39,395 nt of DNA from Planctomycetota bacterium (GTDB lineage Bacteria > Planctomycetota > Planctomycetia > Pirellulales > Lacipirellulaceae). The notes under the pieces are model-generated. The model was not told the origin of the DNA, did no database searches, and worked only from the letters and a program-made list of their open reading frames with translations. Numbering within the stretch: the stretch's first letter is position 1; each line of letters begins with the position of its first letter. Location: contig JAJRWS010000431.1 of assembly GCA_024276705.1 (NCBI GenBank), forward strand, positions 1-39,395, given 5' to 3'. Below, piece by piece: positions 24,863 through 32,718 of this stretch. The position numbers and the translations under genes were made by a program.

Positions 24863-24972
24863 CCTTCGTACTCGTACTCAGCCGCTTGCAGTGGTACTCG
24901 TACTCGAATCGCATGCCGGGTATCATACATCGTCGAGTACGAGTACCGCTTCGCTGAGTACGAGTACGAAGG
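24863..24972. repeat. 110-bp nested palindrome with GTACTCGTACTC arms
   Basis: Outer arms 24863-24882 and 24953-24972 are perfect 20-bp inverted repeats. Inner arms 24893-24907 and 24933-24947 are perfect 15-bp inverted repeats of almost the same core. The arms all carry the GTACTCGTACTC motif. It lies in the 361-base gap 24735-25095 between divergent genes. The rest of this gap shows no gene. Confidence 0.93.
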
Positions 24973-25095
24973 GATGCTAGAATACCCAACTTGAAATGCC
25001 AAAGTTGTTTTTGAGCTATGGCTACAGTATACATCCCCCTCTCCAGGGCAGCTACCCTTGACTCCGGGTTCCCCACTTTCTAGTCTTCCGCCACT

Positions 25096-26232
25096 ATGGT
25101 GAGAGCTACCATCTATGGGTCCATTCTGTTCTGGGCAGGGATTTTCTGTCCAGATTCCGGCTACCAGCAATCCCTGGCAGCGGCAGCAGGCCAGCCGCAG
25201 CTGCTGGTACTACGCAATGGGAGCATACTGCAAGGAGAAATTACCCGGCGGGGAAGCTATTATCATGTCGCCATGCTGCGGGGAGAGCTGCAAGTGCCCG
25301 TAGGGCAGGTGGAAATTTGCTGCCGAAATCTTGCCGAAGCCTATCAGTGTCGGCGGGCAGCTCGTGTCGGCTCGACTGGCGATTCGCACCGACAATTGGC
25401 CGCCTGGTGCCTAAGGCACGACATGCTTGAATACGCTGCGATTGAGCTGCGGGCGGCGGGTGCCATCGACCCCGCGCATCCGGGTTTGAAAATCCTCGAA
25501 AATCAATTGGCCCAGGCTACCCGGCGCAGGTCGAGTCAGCCGAGACCTCCTCGGCCGACTGCTGACTCAGTCTCCAGTAGGCCGGCGACTGCAGCCAAAG
25601 AAAGGGATTTACCGCCGGCAGCCCGTCGTCAATTCGTGCGGCAAATCGAACCCATTCTGATATCCAGCTGCGCCACTTCCGGTTGCCACGGGAGCGATTC
25701 GGCCCGTTCTTTGCGACTGGATCGATTGGCCATTGTCGGGGCAGGGCATCCAGGCCTGACGCGGAAAAATCTGGCGAATCTTTTGGCTCAAGTCGACAGC
25801 ACGTCGCCAGATGGAAATTCGCTACTGGCCCACGCGACGACCGAACATGGCGCCGAGCGGAAGCGTTCCAAGCCGCTCAGCGTACGGCAATCGCAATTGT
25901 TGCAAAGCTGGATTCGCTTGATCTCGGCTGCCAGGCAGGGCGCTGAGGGCGGGACCAAGAGGAGCCGGGCGGATGCCCCCATGCAAGATCCGAAGTTGAC
26001 GTCCGTTTCTCATGCCGCCGGTGAGCGGGTCGGTCTTGTTCCGCAAAGCAGAGCAGCGAAGCCCCTGCGAGCCACCCCGAAAATCGAAAATCCACGCCCA
26101 ACTAAAAAGCTTCAGCGGGGAGCCAGACTCACGACTTTTTCGCCGCGTGATCCATTCGACGCGGAGATTTTTAATCGTCGCGTTGGCCAGGAAGGCTCTG
26201 TCGTGAATCCACCCTCCGCAGGTGGTCATTGA
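25096..26232 (+). CDS. Secreted planctomycete protein with a CX4CH haem-type motif
   Basis: 378 residues. Function not assigned. Seen: N-terminal signal (IYGSILFWAGIFC, about 6-18), a beta-rich segment LLVLRNGSILQGEI...LQVPVGQVEICCRNLAEAYQC (about 36-84), a helical stretch resembling a short repeat (about 98-140), then a Pro/Ser/Arg-rich linker. At about 183-199 comes IEPILISSCATSGCHGSD, with C-A-T-S-G-C-H, followed by an LRLDRL segment, as in planctomycete cytochrome-type (PSCyt1-like) domains. The C-terminal ~100 residues are basic and low-complexity. CX4CH is a variant of the usual CX2CH haem site, so haem binding is plausible but not shown. The 3' end overlaps the convergent lipoprotein gene by 7 bases. 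Confidence 0.75.
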   Translation: MVRATIYGSILFWAGIFCPDSGYQQSLAAAAGQPQLLVLRNGSILQGEITRRGSYYHVAMLRGELQVPVGQVEICCRNLAEAYQCRRAARVGSTGDSHRQLAAWCLRHDMLEYAAIELRAAGAIDPAHPGLKILENQLAQATRRRSSQPRPPRPTADSVSSRPATAAKERDLPPAARRQFVRQIEPILISSCATSGCHGSDSARSLRLDRLAIVGAGHPGLTRKNLANLLAQVDSTSPDGNSLLAHATTEHGAERKRSKPLSVRQSQLLQSWIRLISAARQGAEGGTKRSRADAPMQDPKLTSVSHAAGERVGLVPQSRAAKPLRATPKIENPRPTKKLQRGARLTTFSPRDPFDAEIFNRRVGQEGSVVNPPSAGGH

Positions 26233-26468
26233 TTATCGTCTCCCAGAACATCCGCGGGCCGGGTTTCTTCGGGTGATTCTACCAGGGGCGGGAAATCGCC
26301 ATCCGTGGACTCTTCGACCTGGACAAATCTCGAGCCGGCCCTTGGACCACACCAGTTTTGCGAAGATCCGGCGACAGGAGGAGAATAATCATAGCAGTTG
26401 CTACAGGCACGGCAGCCACCGCCAGCCAGCAAAAACAGTCCGGTAAGAGTCAGCCATTTGCCTGCCAT
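26226..26468 (-). CDS. Small Cys-rich lipoprotein
   Basis: 80 residues. Seen: N-terminal basic MAGK, hydrophobic core and lipobox LAGGGC (lipidated Cys about 19), then CRACSNCYDYSPPVAG. The C-x2-C-x2-C-x-DY pattern with a lipobox is typical of very small planctomycete envelope lipoproteins. A GGAG Shine-Dalgarno lies about 10 bases before the ATG at 26468. The protein should be anchored in a membrane facing the periplasm. Its role is unknown. Confidence 0.75.
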   Translation of the reverse strand: MAGKWLTLTGLFLLAGGGCRACSNCYDYSPPVAGSSQNWCGPRAGSRFVQVEESTDGDFPPLVESPEETRPADVLGDDNQ

Positions 26469-26762
26469 CGCGTTTCTCCACCCCTGGGATCCGTTGCACC
26501 CTGGCTCGGATAATTCATTCCTCTCGCTAGCGACGAGAAGTGCCAGTAAATCATTGGCTCAACCCGATAAGATATCCAGGTATCCATGCTGTCCATCGAC
26601 AGAGACCAGTTGCAACGGTTAGTCAAATCAGGAGATGGCGAAAAATATTCCCGGCCATGCCCTTCCGGTAGGGGGGCGGAAGATGGGGTCCGGAAGATGG
26701 GGTCAGAGCGTCATTAGTCATTAGTTCTTGCAAGGCAGGCCAGGTTCCGGTATCTTGTTGGC
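26469..26762. other. Intergenic region before the RAYT relic
   Basis: 294 bases. The left part should hold the promoter of the lipoprotein gene. The right part carries a perfect 14-bp tandem repeat (26677-26690 and 26691-26704, CGGAAGATGGGGTC) followed by GGTCAGAGCG and TCATTAGTCATTAG. This looks like the REP-type end that flanks RAYT transposases. Confidence 0.5.
26677..26728 (+). repeat. REP-like left end of a RAYT element
   Basis: Two copies of CGGAAGATGGGGTC, then CAGAGCG and a TCATTAG doublet. The GGGGTCAGAGCG motif is a familiar arm of REP sequences next to RAYT genes. The complementary arm was not found in the window, consistent with loss of the right end. Confidence 0.5.
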
Positions 26763-27002
26763 ATGTCGAGACCCCTGCGTATCGAATTTGCCGGCGCGTT
26801 GTATCACGTGATGTCCCGCGGGAATGAGCGGGCGGACATTGTTCGTGACGACCACGATCGTCAAAAACGCCTTGACTGGCTGTGCCGCGCGGTCTGCACA
26901 TATGGATGGCGTCTCCATTCGTTCGTGCTGATGACGAACCGCGACCATTTATTCTTGGAGACTCCCGAGCCAAACTTGTCTGCGGGGATGCAGTACAGTC
27001 TA
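26763..27002 (+). pseudogene. Truncated, inactive RAYT (REP-associated Y1 transposase) fragment
   Basis: About 80 codons match the N-terminal part of IS200-like/RAYT proteins: MSRPLRIEFAGALYHVMSRG, then a helical region and MTNRDHLFLETP (about 58-69), NLSAGMQY. The expected HUH triad (NHxHL) reads NRDHL, so the first His is lost. The catalytic Tyr region and the rest of the protein are missing. Similarity stops near 26997, a few bases from the stop codon of htrA (27006). The frame continues as antisense of htrA, which is an artefact. Confidence 0.85.
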
Positions 27003-27005
27003 AAA

Positions 27006-28406
27006 TCAGTGTCGTGCCCTCTCCGCGCGGCTGGCGATGGCCATGTGTCCGTAGAAGGTCTCACTGCCGCGGACGATATAGAATTTCACCATCCCGAGCT
27101 GGGCGATGGCGTCGGTGCGGCGTACCAGATTACGCAGATCCTTATCCGTGACCGTGGCCCAGCGGTGTACTTTCACCAGCAGGTCATCCTTGCGAATCCC
27201 TTCGATCGCGGCGGAACTGCCGCGGCGAACGGCGATCACCCGCATACCGCCCGCATAGGCCAGGCCCCGTTGGCGGAACCGGGCGCGTGATTCGGGTTTG
27301 AGCATCAGGCCGAAAGTATCCCAGATGGCCTGTTCAAGATCATTGCCAGGTTGCGGTGAGGTGGCCACCCGGTTCGTGGTTTTGGGCCGTCGTAGCTTGG
27401 CTGCGACGACCATCTCCAATTCCACCGGATCGTCTTCGCGCAGGACGATCAGGGGGACCTGGTCGCCCGTTGGCCTGCCAAGCAAGGCTCGTTCCACATC
27501 GATGGGGCGATGGATGGCTAGCGTGCCGATGCGCTCGATCCGATCGCCCTGCCTCAAACCACACGCGGCAGCCGGGCTGCCGCGATCCACGTGGGCGACC
27601 GTTACGGGTCCCCGTGGGCCATCGAGTAAAACTGCGGTCATACCGTGCCAATGGTTGTCGATTTGCTCAATGCTGAGGATTTTTGTGGCGATTTCCAGCG
27701 ACTTATCAACGGGTATGGCAAAGCCAATACCTTGAGCGCCTGCCCGAACCGCCACATTCAGGCCAATCATTTCACCGTTGACATTGAGCAGCGGCCCCCC
27801 GGAGTTGCCTGGGTTGATGCTGGCATCCGTTTGGATCAAATCGAGATACCGCTGGGTATCGTTCACCTGCACATTGCGATGGAGCGCACTGATGATGCCC
27901 TGGGTCACCGTGTTTTCGTAACCGTATGCATTCCCCACGGCAATGACCGTTTCACCAGTCAGCAAATCGCTGGAAGTGCCAATCTTAATGACCGGCAGCG
28001 AACGAGGCGCCCGGATGCGAATCACGGCCAGATCGGTTTCGCGGTCGCGGCCGACAATTTGGGCGATGTACGTTTGCCCCGTGTTCAGTGTTACGTTGAT
28101 CCGACGAACGCCATCGACCACATGGTGATTGGTGAGGATGTAGCCGCGCGGGTCGATCACCACTCCCGTGCCCATGCCATTGACTTGTCGAGAAGGCCCA
28201 CTGGGGCCCCCTTCATGGATTGATTTTTGGCCCTGGATGTTCACCACCGAGGGGCCCGCGTCGCGTACCGCTCGAACAATGGGGGTCAGCCGTCTATCGG
28301 AAGTAGCCTGGGCATGGGATAAGTCTGCCACGCCTGCTAGCAATAACCCTAGGATCAGCCAGTACGCAGACTGTCTGATAAATATACTATGAGGCGGGTC
28401 AGGCAT
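27006..28406 (-). CDS. HtrA/DegP-like periplasmic serine protease with PDZ domains
   Basis: 466 residues from the ATG at 28406; the longer frame to 28541 lacks signal-like sequence. Seen: signal peptide (LILGLLLAGVADLSHA, about 17-32). Trypsin-fold domain with His 95 in LTNHHVV, Asp 125 in RETDLAV and Ser 202 in NPGNSGGP. A first PDZ follows around GPVTVAHVDRGSPAAACGL, and a second around GMRVIAVRRGSSAAIEGIRK (about 403-422). HtrA proteases degrade or refold misfolded envelope proteins. There is no Shine-Dalgarno in front of this ATG, so the exact start is a judgement. The 3' end lies against a dead RAYT fragment. Confidence 0.93.
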   Translation of the reverse strand: MPDPPHSIFIRQSAYWLILGLLLAGVADLSHAQATSDRRLTPIVRAVRDAGPSVVNIQGQKSIHEGGPSGPSRQVNGMGTGVVIDPRGYILTNHHVVDGVRRINVTLNTGQTYIAQIVGRDRETDLAVIRIRAPRSLPVIKIGTSSDLLTGETVIAVGNAYGYENTVTQGIISALHRNVQVNDTQRYLDLIQTDASINPGNSGGPLLNVNGEMIGLNVAVRAGAQGIGFAIPVDKSLEIATKILSIEQIDNHWHGMTAVLLDGPRGPVTVAHVDRGSPAAACGLRQGDRIERIGTLAIHRPIDVERALLGRPTGDQVPLIVLREDDPVELEMVVAAKLRRPKTTNRVATSPQPGNDLEQAIWDTFGLMLKPESRARFRQRGLAYAGGMRVIAVRRGSSAAIEGIRKDDLLVKVHRWATVTDKDLRNLVRRTDAIAQLGMVKFYIVRGSETFYGHMAIASRAERARH

Positions 28407-28572
28407 AGGAAGTGCGTCCGAGGTGAGAGTGAGCGAACGTGCGGGTAGGAGGGTGCGTGCGAGGCACATGGCCCAAGTCGACAGGCAACCCATATGGTTC
28501 CATGATCGGCGGCGTCGCCCAAATTGCTTCACCGTCGCCACGTTCCAGCGTTACAATTCACCCAGATTGACT

Positions 28573-29109
28573 TTAGTCATGACCGGGGATGTCGATTTGT
28601 GGGCCAAAACCAACTTCCACGTCACCTCGGCGTGGCATGGGGGCCAGCATGTTTACCCGGGAGAAGACCTCTTGCGTGGGGACCAAGAGAAACTTGGGTG
28701 GTCGAGGTGGCTCGTAAGCGATTACCGGCTCCCGGCGCTGCTTAGAGGGTTTTGTCTTGGCCTGGGCCCTGGTCTTGAAGAGTGGCCAAATGGAGCATTT
28801 TCGCCCGCGGGGCGAATGCGAGGCAGTCGTTTCGCACGGCTTCTTCTCGCCTGCGTCAGGTTCCGAGGGTACCGCCTGACAGCAATCGTCAGGGTAGGTC
28901 TGAAGGCAACTCTCCAGGCTGCAGGCAGCCAAGGCACTGGCAAAATCACTGGTCACTTCGCCGCACTGTTTGCAGCCTCCATTGCAGGCAGCCAGAGTTG
29001 CCAGCAGCAGGTTCCAGCAGAGTGCGGTTCCAGGCTTTTTCTTGCCTGGGATACTCAAATCCAACCTGATGCCAGGAATAATCCAGCCAAACTTTCCTAA
29101 TCCACCCAC
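28573..29109 (-). CDS. Cys-rich putative lipoprotein
   Basis: 178 residues from a GTG at 29109 with GAGGGGG about 6 bases upstream. No known family recognised. Seen: a hydrophobic N-terminal segment with a lipobox-like TLAAC (Cys about 42), then CNGGCKQCGE and further Cys (CSLESC, DDCC). A basic Pro-rich centre and a C-terminal PKFLLVPTQEVFSRVNM segment follow, which resembles tails of planctomycete envelope proteins. A shorter start within codons 15-20 is possible. It is upstream of htrA in the same direction, with 166 bases between them. Coding status is likely but not certain. Confidence 0.55.
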   Translation of the reverse strand: MGGLGKFGWIIPGIRLDLSIPGKKKPGTALCWNLLLATLAACNGGCKQCGEVTSDFASALAACSLESCLQTYPDDCCQAVPSEPDAGEKKPCETTASHSPRGRKCSIWPLFKTRAQAKTKPSKQRREPVIAYEPPRPPKFLLVPTQEVFSRVNMLAPMPRRGDVEVGFGPQIDIPGHD

Positions 29110-29270
29110 CGTGCGCCCCCTCTCGCCACGGCTGTTGGTAAGTCCTCCGTAGACTTTCCCGCCGAATCGTGCTTCTCCACGGAGGTCATCGACTGCCCAG
29201 AATCCCTAACTTCGGCCTAACCGGGAAACTTTCTCTAATTGGCACAAAGCGGCAGAGTTGCAGGCGAGGG

Positions 29271-30614
29271 CTAGAGGGCTCTCCCGGATGGTTTCCGTCT
29301 CCCATAAAGCAACCACGGTAGTGCTTGCAATACCAGGAAGATTCCTAGAATGAGCAGCAGTCCATGGGGCCAATAGGCAGCAATCGGAAGTCCCAGTTTT
29401 CCGGCAATCCAGCCAAGCACTAACAGCAGCATGGGCAACACGGCGAGAATTCCGCAGCCAACTGCGGACATCATGCCCTTGAAGGCCAACTGTTCGGTCA
29501 AAGGTTGATGGTGGACATCGATCATTCGGCCACGACGCAGGCTAATTTCGATGGTATCGGTGAGCTCCATGGCCAGCAGGGCTTCCTGCCAGGTGGAATG
29601 GTTCGCGCCCGAAGTGTGGCCATGTCCGTGAAGATCCGTGGCAGGTTGCGCGTTTGCCGTTTGCGATGACCGCGCGGCGACGCGGTTGCTGTTCGGCAGG
29701 ACGTTGTCGATAGCTGTCACCGCCTCGATGGTTGGATCGAAATGGACAGGCTCAATGGGCAGTTCTTCCCGCACGCCATCGAGGTTCCGTACCATTTTGG
29801 CTGGCATGCCCGCCTCGTCTATTACTAGCAGGAGTCGACCGTGCTGGCCTAGGAGTGTCAGTTCCAGGCCCGCGGTGCCATCCTCGGGGCCTACCGACCA
29901 ATGGACAGCTCGTTCGAGTTTTCCCAGCATCTGAACGCTGAGTGTTGCATAGGTTGCGTCGCCGGATGGCGACCCGAGCGCACCGAGTCGGTTGAGATAT
30001 CCTGCCACGCGAGCCAGTAATAATACATCTCGGGCAAAATGCCACAGTACCTGCTGACTGGTGCGTTCGGCCAGTTTACGCTGGCAGACAATTTGCTCGA
30101 CGATGCCAAGTTGCGGGTGCCCCTGCCGTACCCACGCAGCCAATTTTTCCACGATCGGGTGGTCTGACGTGGGGTGGTAATGGCGAAACAGGGCTCCACT
30201 TTCGCCGCGAGCCATATCGATTTCATAAAAGCTCAAGACCGAAGGCACCACCGGATGGGTCGACAGTACCGTGATGCCACGTCGGGCCAGGCTGCACAAT
30301 TGTTCGGCTCGATCTTCGGGTCGAGTCTGGCCCCGGCCCACAATCACCATATCGGTCGTTTGTCGATCGAGGAGGATTTGCCAGTCGTTCCGGGAAACCT
30401 TGCCTGGGCCGGTCCAGAGAAGGCCATCGATAAGACTGTCCATGTCTTGTTCCGCCCAGTCCGTCAACCACGATGGATACTGGCCAGATTTCAGCCCGCC
30501 CACAATCGCGGATTCCTGGACATCTCCCACCCAGACCAATTCGTGGCCTTGCACGACTGCCGCCGTGGAGAGAGCCAGGCTTTCGGCATCAGAGCCTAGA
30601 AGAGCGAATTTCAT
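29271..30614 (-). CDS. Gfo/Idh/MocA-like protein with a C-terminal membrane anchor
   Basis: 447 residues. Seen: N-terminal Rossmann-like start MKFALLGSDAESLAL (1-15), then a pattern with VIVGRG (about 90-95), ITVLSTHPVVPSVLSFYEID (about 114-133) and a beta-rich second domain. The usual EKP motif of Gfo/Idh/MocA oxidoreductases is not present. From about 380 two hydrophobic segments appear (GCGILAVLPMLLLVLGWIAG and HGLLLILGIFLVLQALPWLL), before a basic tail. So this is a diverged dehydrogenase-fold domain tied to the membrane. A low-complexity His/Gly/Thr linker (about 325-340) joins the parts. Catalysis is doubtful; the substrate is unknown. Confidence 0.7.
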   Translation of the reverse strand: MKFALLGSDAESLALSTAAVVQGHELVWVGDVQESAIVGGLKSGQYPSWLTDWAEQDMDSLIDGLLWTGPGKVSRNDWQILLDRQTTDMVIVGRGQTRPEDRAEQLCSLARRGITVLSTHPVVPSVLSFYEIDMARGESGALFRHYHPTSDHPIVEKLAAWVRQGHPQLGIVEQIVCQRKLAERTSQQVLWHFARDVLLLARVAGYLNRLGALGSPSGDATYATLSVQMLGKLERAVHWSVGPEDGTAGLELTLLGQHGRLLLVIDEAGMPAKMVRNLDGVREELPIEPVHFDPTIEAVTAIDNVLPNSNRVAARSSQTANAQPATDLHGHGHTSGANHSTWQEALLAMELTDTIEISLRRGRMIDVHHQPLTEQLAFKGMMSAVGCGILAVLPMLLLVLGWIAGKLGLPIAAYWPHGLLLILGIFLVLQALPWLLYGRRKPSGRAL

Positions 30615-30765
30615 GATTCTCTAGCCAAATGCAAAAAGTGGAGAGCTGTGCACGATCACGCCAAAAGGGGACCCGACTGCAACAAGCTCCAATCTAGCCT
30701 GGGCATCGAGCGACAACAACGGATGCGGTTGGAAAAGGCTTGGGAACCCTGTAGAATAATGGCTC

Positions 30766-31602
30766 ATGAATATTTGGACTCTACGCATCCTGGATCTCCA
30801 ATTCAAATCTGGACTCTTCACGACCGGAAGCGGTTGGGCCATCTTGTGCAGGCTCTGTCTTTTATGCAGGCGCTGTCTTTTGTGCAGGCGCTGTCCTTAT
30901 TGGGCCATCTTGGGTTGGGTTTTCTTTGGTTGGAATTTGTCGCTTTTTGTGCGTGGCGAAGAAAACAGGGGCTTAGAGTCGGAGAGTGTCGCCAAAGAAG
31001 CTGCTCGATCGTCCGAACAGATTGGTCAGTGGGTTCGTGAACTGGACGACGATCATTACGCGATACGCGAGGCTGCCCAGCATCGGCTAGTCGTTGCCGG
31101 TAGCCAGGCATTGGCAGCGGTTGGGACTTTGGCCGTGGACCGGAGTGCTTCCCTCGAAAGTATTACGCGAGCAGTACGAATTCTTACCGCCTGGTCGGAA
31201 TCGAAAAATGCCACTCTGCGTCTGGCTGCTTTGGAGCGGTTGGCCAGCCTCACTCAGCGCCCACTCGAAGCAGCCTTGGCGAGCGAGATGCTGGCGGTCC
31301 TCTATGAGCAAAATGCCATGGAGACGATCAGGCTTCTGGGAGGCATGTGTGAGCCGGTCAATCAGTTCCCCAAGAATGCTCGCATTCCCGAACAATACAA
31401 AAAACGTTTGCCCTTGCGAGTGACCCTGGGGGCTAATTGGAAAGGGACCGACGATGACCTCAAGGTCATCGCTCAAATAAGGCGTACTACGGTCGTCAGC
31501 CTCTACTCAGCCCCGGTCGGTGAGCAGGCGCTAATGCACCTGACGAAGATCCCGGCCTTGGCACGTGTGGAGATCTACGGCACGAAGATTTCCGCGAAGT
31601 AG
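30766..31602 (+). CDS. HEAT/LRR-type protein, first part of a gene cut by TAG
   Basis: 278 residues ending at an in-frame TAG (31600-31602). Seen: an odd N-terminus with a Leu/Cys/Arg-rich tandem repeat and one hydrophobic segment (about 45-62), then a HEAT-like stretch with ELDDDHYAIREAAQHRL (about 90-106) and RLAALERLASL, and LRR-like units around VSLYSAPVGEQALMHL and ARVEIYGTKISAK at the end. In planctomycete relatives such an LRR part runs on into a PDZ domain. Here the same frame continues after the TAG with IGALRKQLPETITI and a complete PDZ domain (31603-31962). So this is likely one gene broken by a point mutation, or two products if readthrough or restart occurs. Confidence 0.7.
   Translation: MNIWTLRILDLQFKSGLFTTGSGWAILCRLCLLCRRCLLCRRCPYWAILGWVFFGWNLSLFVRGEENRGLESESVAKEAARSSEQIGQWVRELDDDHYAIREAAQHRLVVAGSQALAAVGTLAVDRSASLESITRAVRILTAWSESKNATLRLAALERLASLTQRPLEAALASEMLAVLYEQNAMETIRLLGGMCEPVNQFPKNARIPEQYKKRLPLRVTLGANWKGTDDDLKVIAQIRRTTVVSLYSAPVGEQALMHLTKIPALARVEIYGTKISAK
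30848..30901 (+). repeat. In-frame 18-bp tandem repeat (3 units)
   Basis: Three 18-bp units starting GCAGGC encode CRLCLL/CRRCLL/CRRCPY-type repeats near the N-terminus of the HEAT/LRR gene. A TTGGGCCATCTTG sequence flanks the array on both sides (30836-30848 and 30899-30911). Confidence 0.85.
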
Positions 31603-31962
31603 ATCGGCGCGTTGCGCAAGCAATTGCCCGAAACGATAACCATCGATGTTCGTTCCAGTGGCGCCAAATTGGGCATCAGTGGTAAGCCGGTTCAGGGAGT
31701 GGCCCAGGTGGATGCCGTATTGCCAGGTAGCGCCGCGGATCGAGGTGGCTTGCAGCCGCAAGATGTTATCACGCACGTCGCGGGGGAGCCGGTCGACAGT
31801 TTTGAGTCGCTTACCAAGCGGATCGCAACCTACCAGCCGGGCGATACCGTGGAACTTACCATTAAGCGCAAGGACCTGGCCCTAACTAAAAAGGTCACTT
31901 TCGACCGTTGGGGAGCCAGCGCGCAAACGCCCCCAACGCTGGGGGGCAAGGGACGCAAGTAG
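31603..31962 (+). CDS. PDZ-domain half of the interrupted HEAT/LRR-PDZ gene
   Basis: 119 codons in the same frame as the gene ending at 31602, directly after its TAG. Possible restart codon: TTG at 31612. Seen: KLGISG...VQGVAQVDAVLPGSAADRGG then LQPQDVITHVAGEPVDSFESL and PGDTVELTIKRKD, the ordered pattern of a PDZ domain. There is no signal peptide and no ribosome site, so it is probably the severed end of one protein. A CCCCCA-ACGC-TGGGGG hairpin (31930-31945) lies near its 3' end. Confidence 0.65.
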   Translation: MGALRKQLPETITIDVRSSGAKLGISGKPVQGVAQVDAVLPGSAADRGGLQPQDVITHVAGEPVDSFESLTKRIATYQPGDTVELTIKRKDLALTKKVTFDRWGASAQTPPTLGGKGRK

Positions 31963-31978
31963 AGAGTCCTGAGACGCG

Positions 31979-32019
31979 AGGCGCTCGTTGCAAATGCCAG
32001 GCACTAGCAACTCGCGCCT
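31979..32019. terminator. Hairpin between convergent genes
   Basis: Arms 31979-31991 and 32007-32019 (AGGCGCTCGTTGC with GCAACTCGCGCCT), 11 of 13 paired, loop 15 bases. It lies between the PDZ gene and the small leftward gene. There is no clear T-run, so termination is inferred from position only. Confidence 0.4.
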
Positions 32020-32041
32020 AACGCCTCCTAACTCCCATCGA

Positions 32042-32296
32042 CTACACTGCCAGGCTCGACTCAATCTGCTCGGTCAGTTGGATGTTGCAAACTTTGTCGG
32101 CTAGCAGTTCGCGCCCTTTGTCGGTCCATACGCCGATCGAACGCAGTGGGCTTTTGGTCTGGGGGCAGAGAAAGGTTACCTGCTTGGGAGTGACGGCATG
32201 AATCTCGATGGATTCACCACTACGGGTGTAGCCTACCGAGACGGCAACCTGGCGATTGTTCTCTTCGTCCTCCCAATTTGCTTCGATGATCTGCAT
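32042..32296 (-). CDS. Small conserved-looking hypothetical protein
   Basis: 84 residues; family not recognised. Seen: a compact, mixed-charge sequence with no signal or membrane segment, an even codon use, and a GGGAG Shine-Dalgarno 10 bases before the ATG. The VSVGYTRSGESIEIHAV and VTFLCPQTKSPLRSIGVWTD segments suggest a small beta-rich fold with one C-P-x-T motif. The 123-bp repeat copy B lies 44 bases upstream of its start codon. Confidence 0.7.
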   Translation of the reverse strand: MQIIEANWEDEENNRQVAVSVGYTRSGESIEIHAVTPKQVTFLCPQTKSPLRSIGVWTDKGRELLADKVCNIQLTEQIESSLAV

Positions 32297-32339
32297 GTTT
32301 TCGTCACTCCCAATTTAAAAAAGTACCCAAAGTAAAACA

Positions 32340-32462
32340 CAGTAGTTCCAAGAATGTCCGATGAAGCCGACCCGGGCAACGTGCTAGCTGCAAATAACGT
32401 CGGTTTCCGGGCGGCTTATCGCCCTGCTCCACGTAAGGCAACGTGACAATTGGAAAGTACTG
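32340..32462. repeat. 123-bp interspersed element, copy B
   Basis: Same length as copy A (15572-15694) and about 85% identical by eye. Terminal inverted repeats are CAGTAGTTCCAA and CAGTACTTTCCAA. The pairable core is 32359-32373 with 32409-32421. It lies in the 418-base gap 32297-32714 together with copy C. Confidence 0.88.
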
Positions 32463-32599
32463 AAACAGTAAAAGTTGGCTACAGCCTGCTCCAAGAGGGC
32501 TACTGCTGGAGGGCAATAGAAAAGCCCAGCAAAGCTGGGCCTAGCACCGCAGTATAGCAGGTGTATCGGTAAATGGAACCGCCAAAATATTTGAAAAAT

Positions 32600-32718
32600 T
32601 GGTAATTTCAAGAATGGGCGATGAAACCGACCCGGGCAATGTGCTAGTAGCTAAAAGCGTCAGTTTCCGGGCGGCTTATCGTCCTGTCACACGTAGGGCT
32701 GAGTGGCAATCCTGTTAC
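32600..32718. repeat. Interspersed element, copy C (diverged)
   Basis: Shares the core TTTCCGGGCGGCTTATCG and CCGACCCGGGCAA with copies A and B and has the same orientation; the ends have drifted (GGTAA...TTACC). The pairable core is 32619-32633 with 32669-32681. The right end overlaps the stop codon (32715-32717) of the outer-membrane-like gene. Confidence 0.8.
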
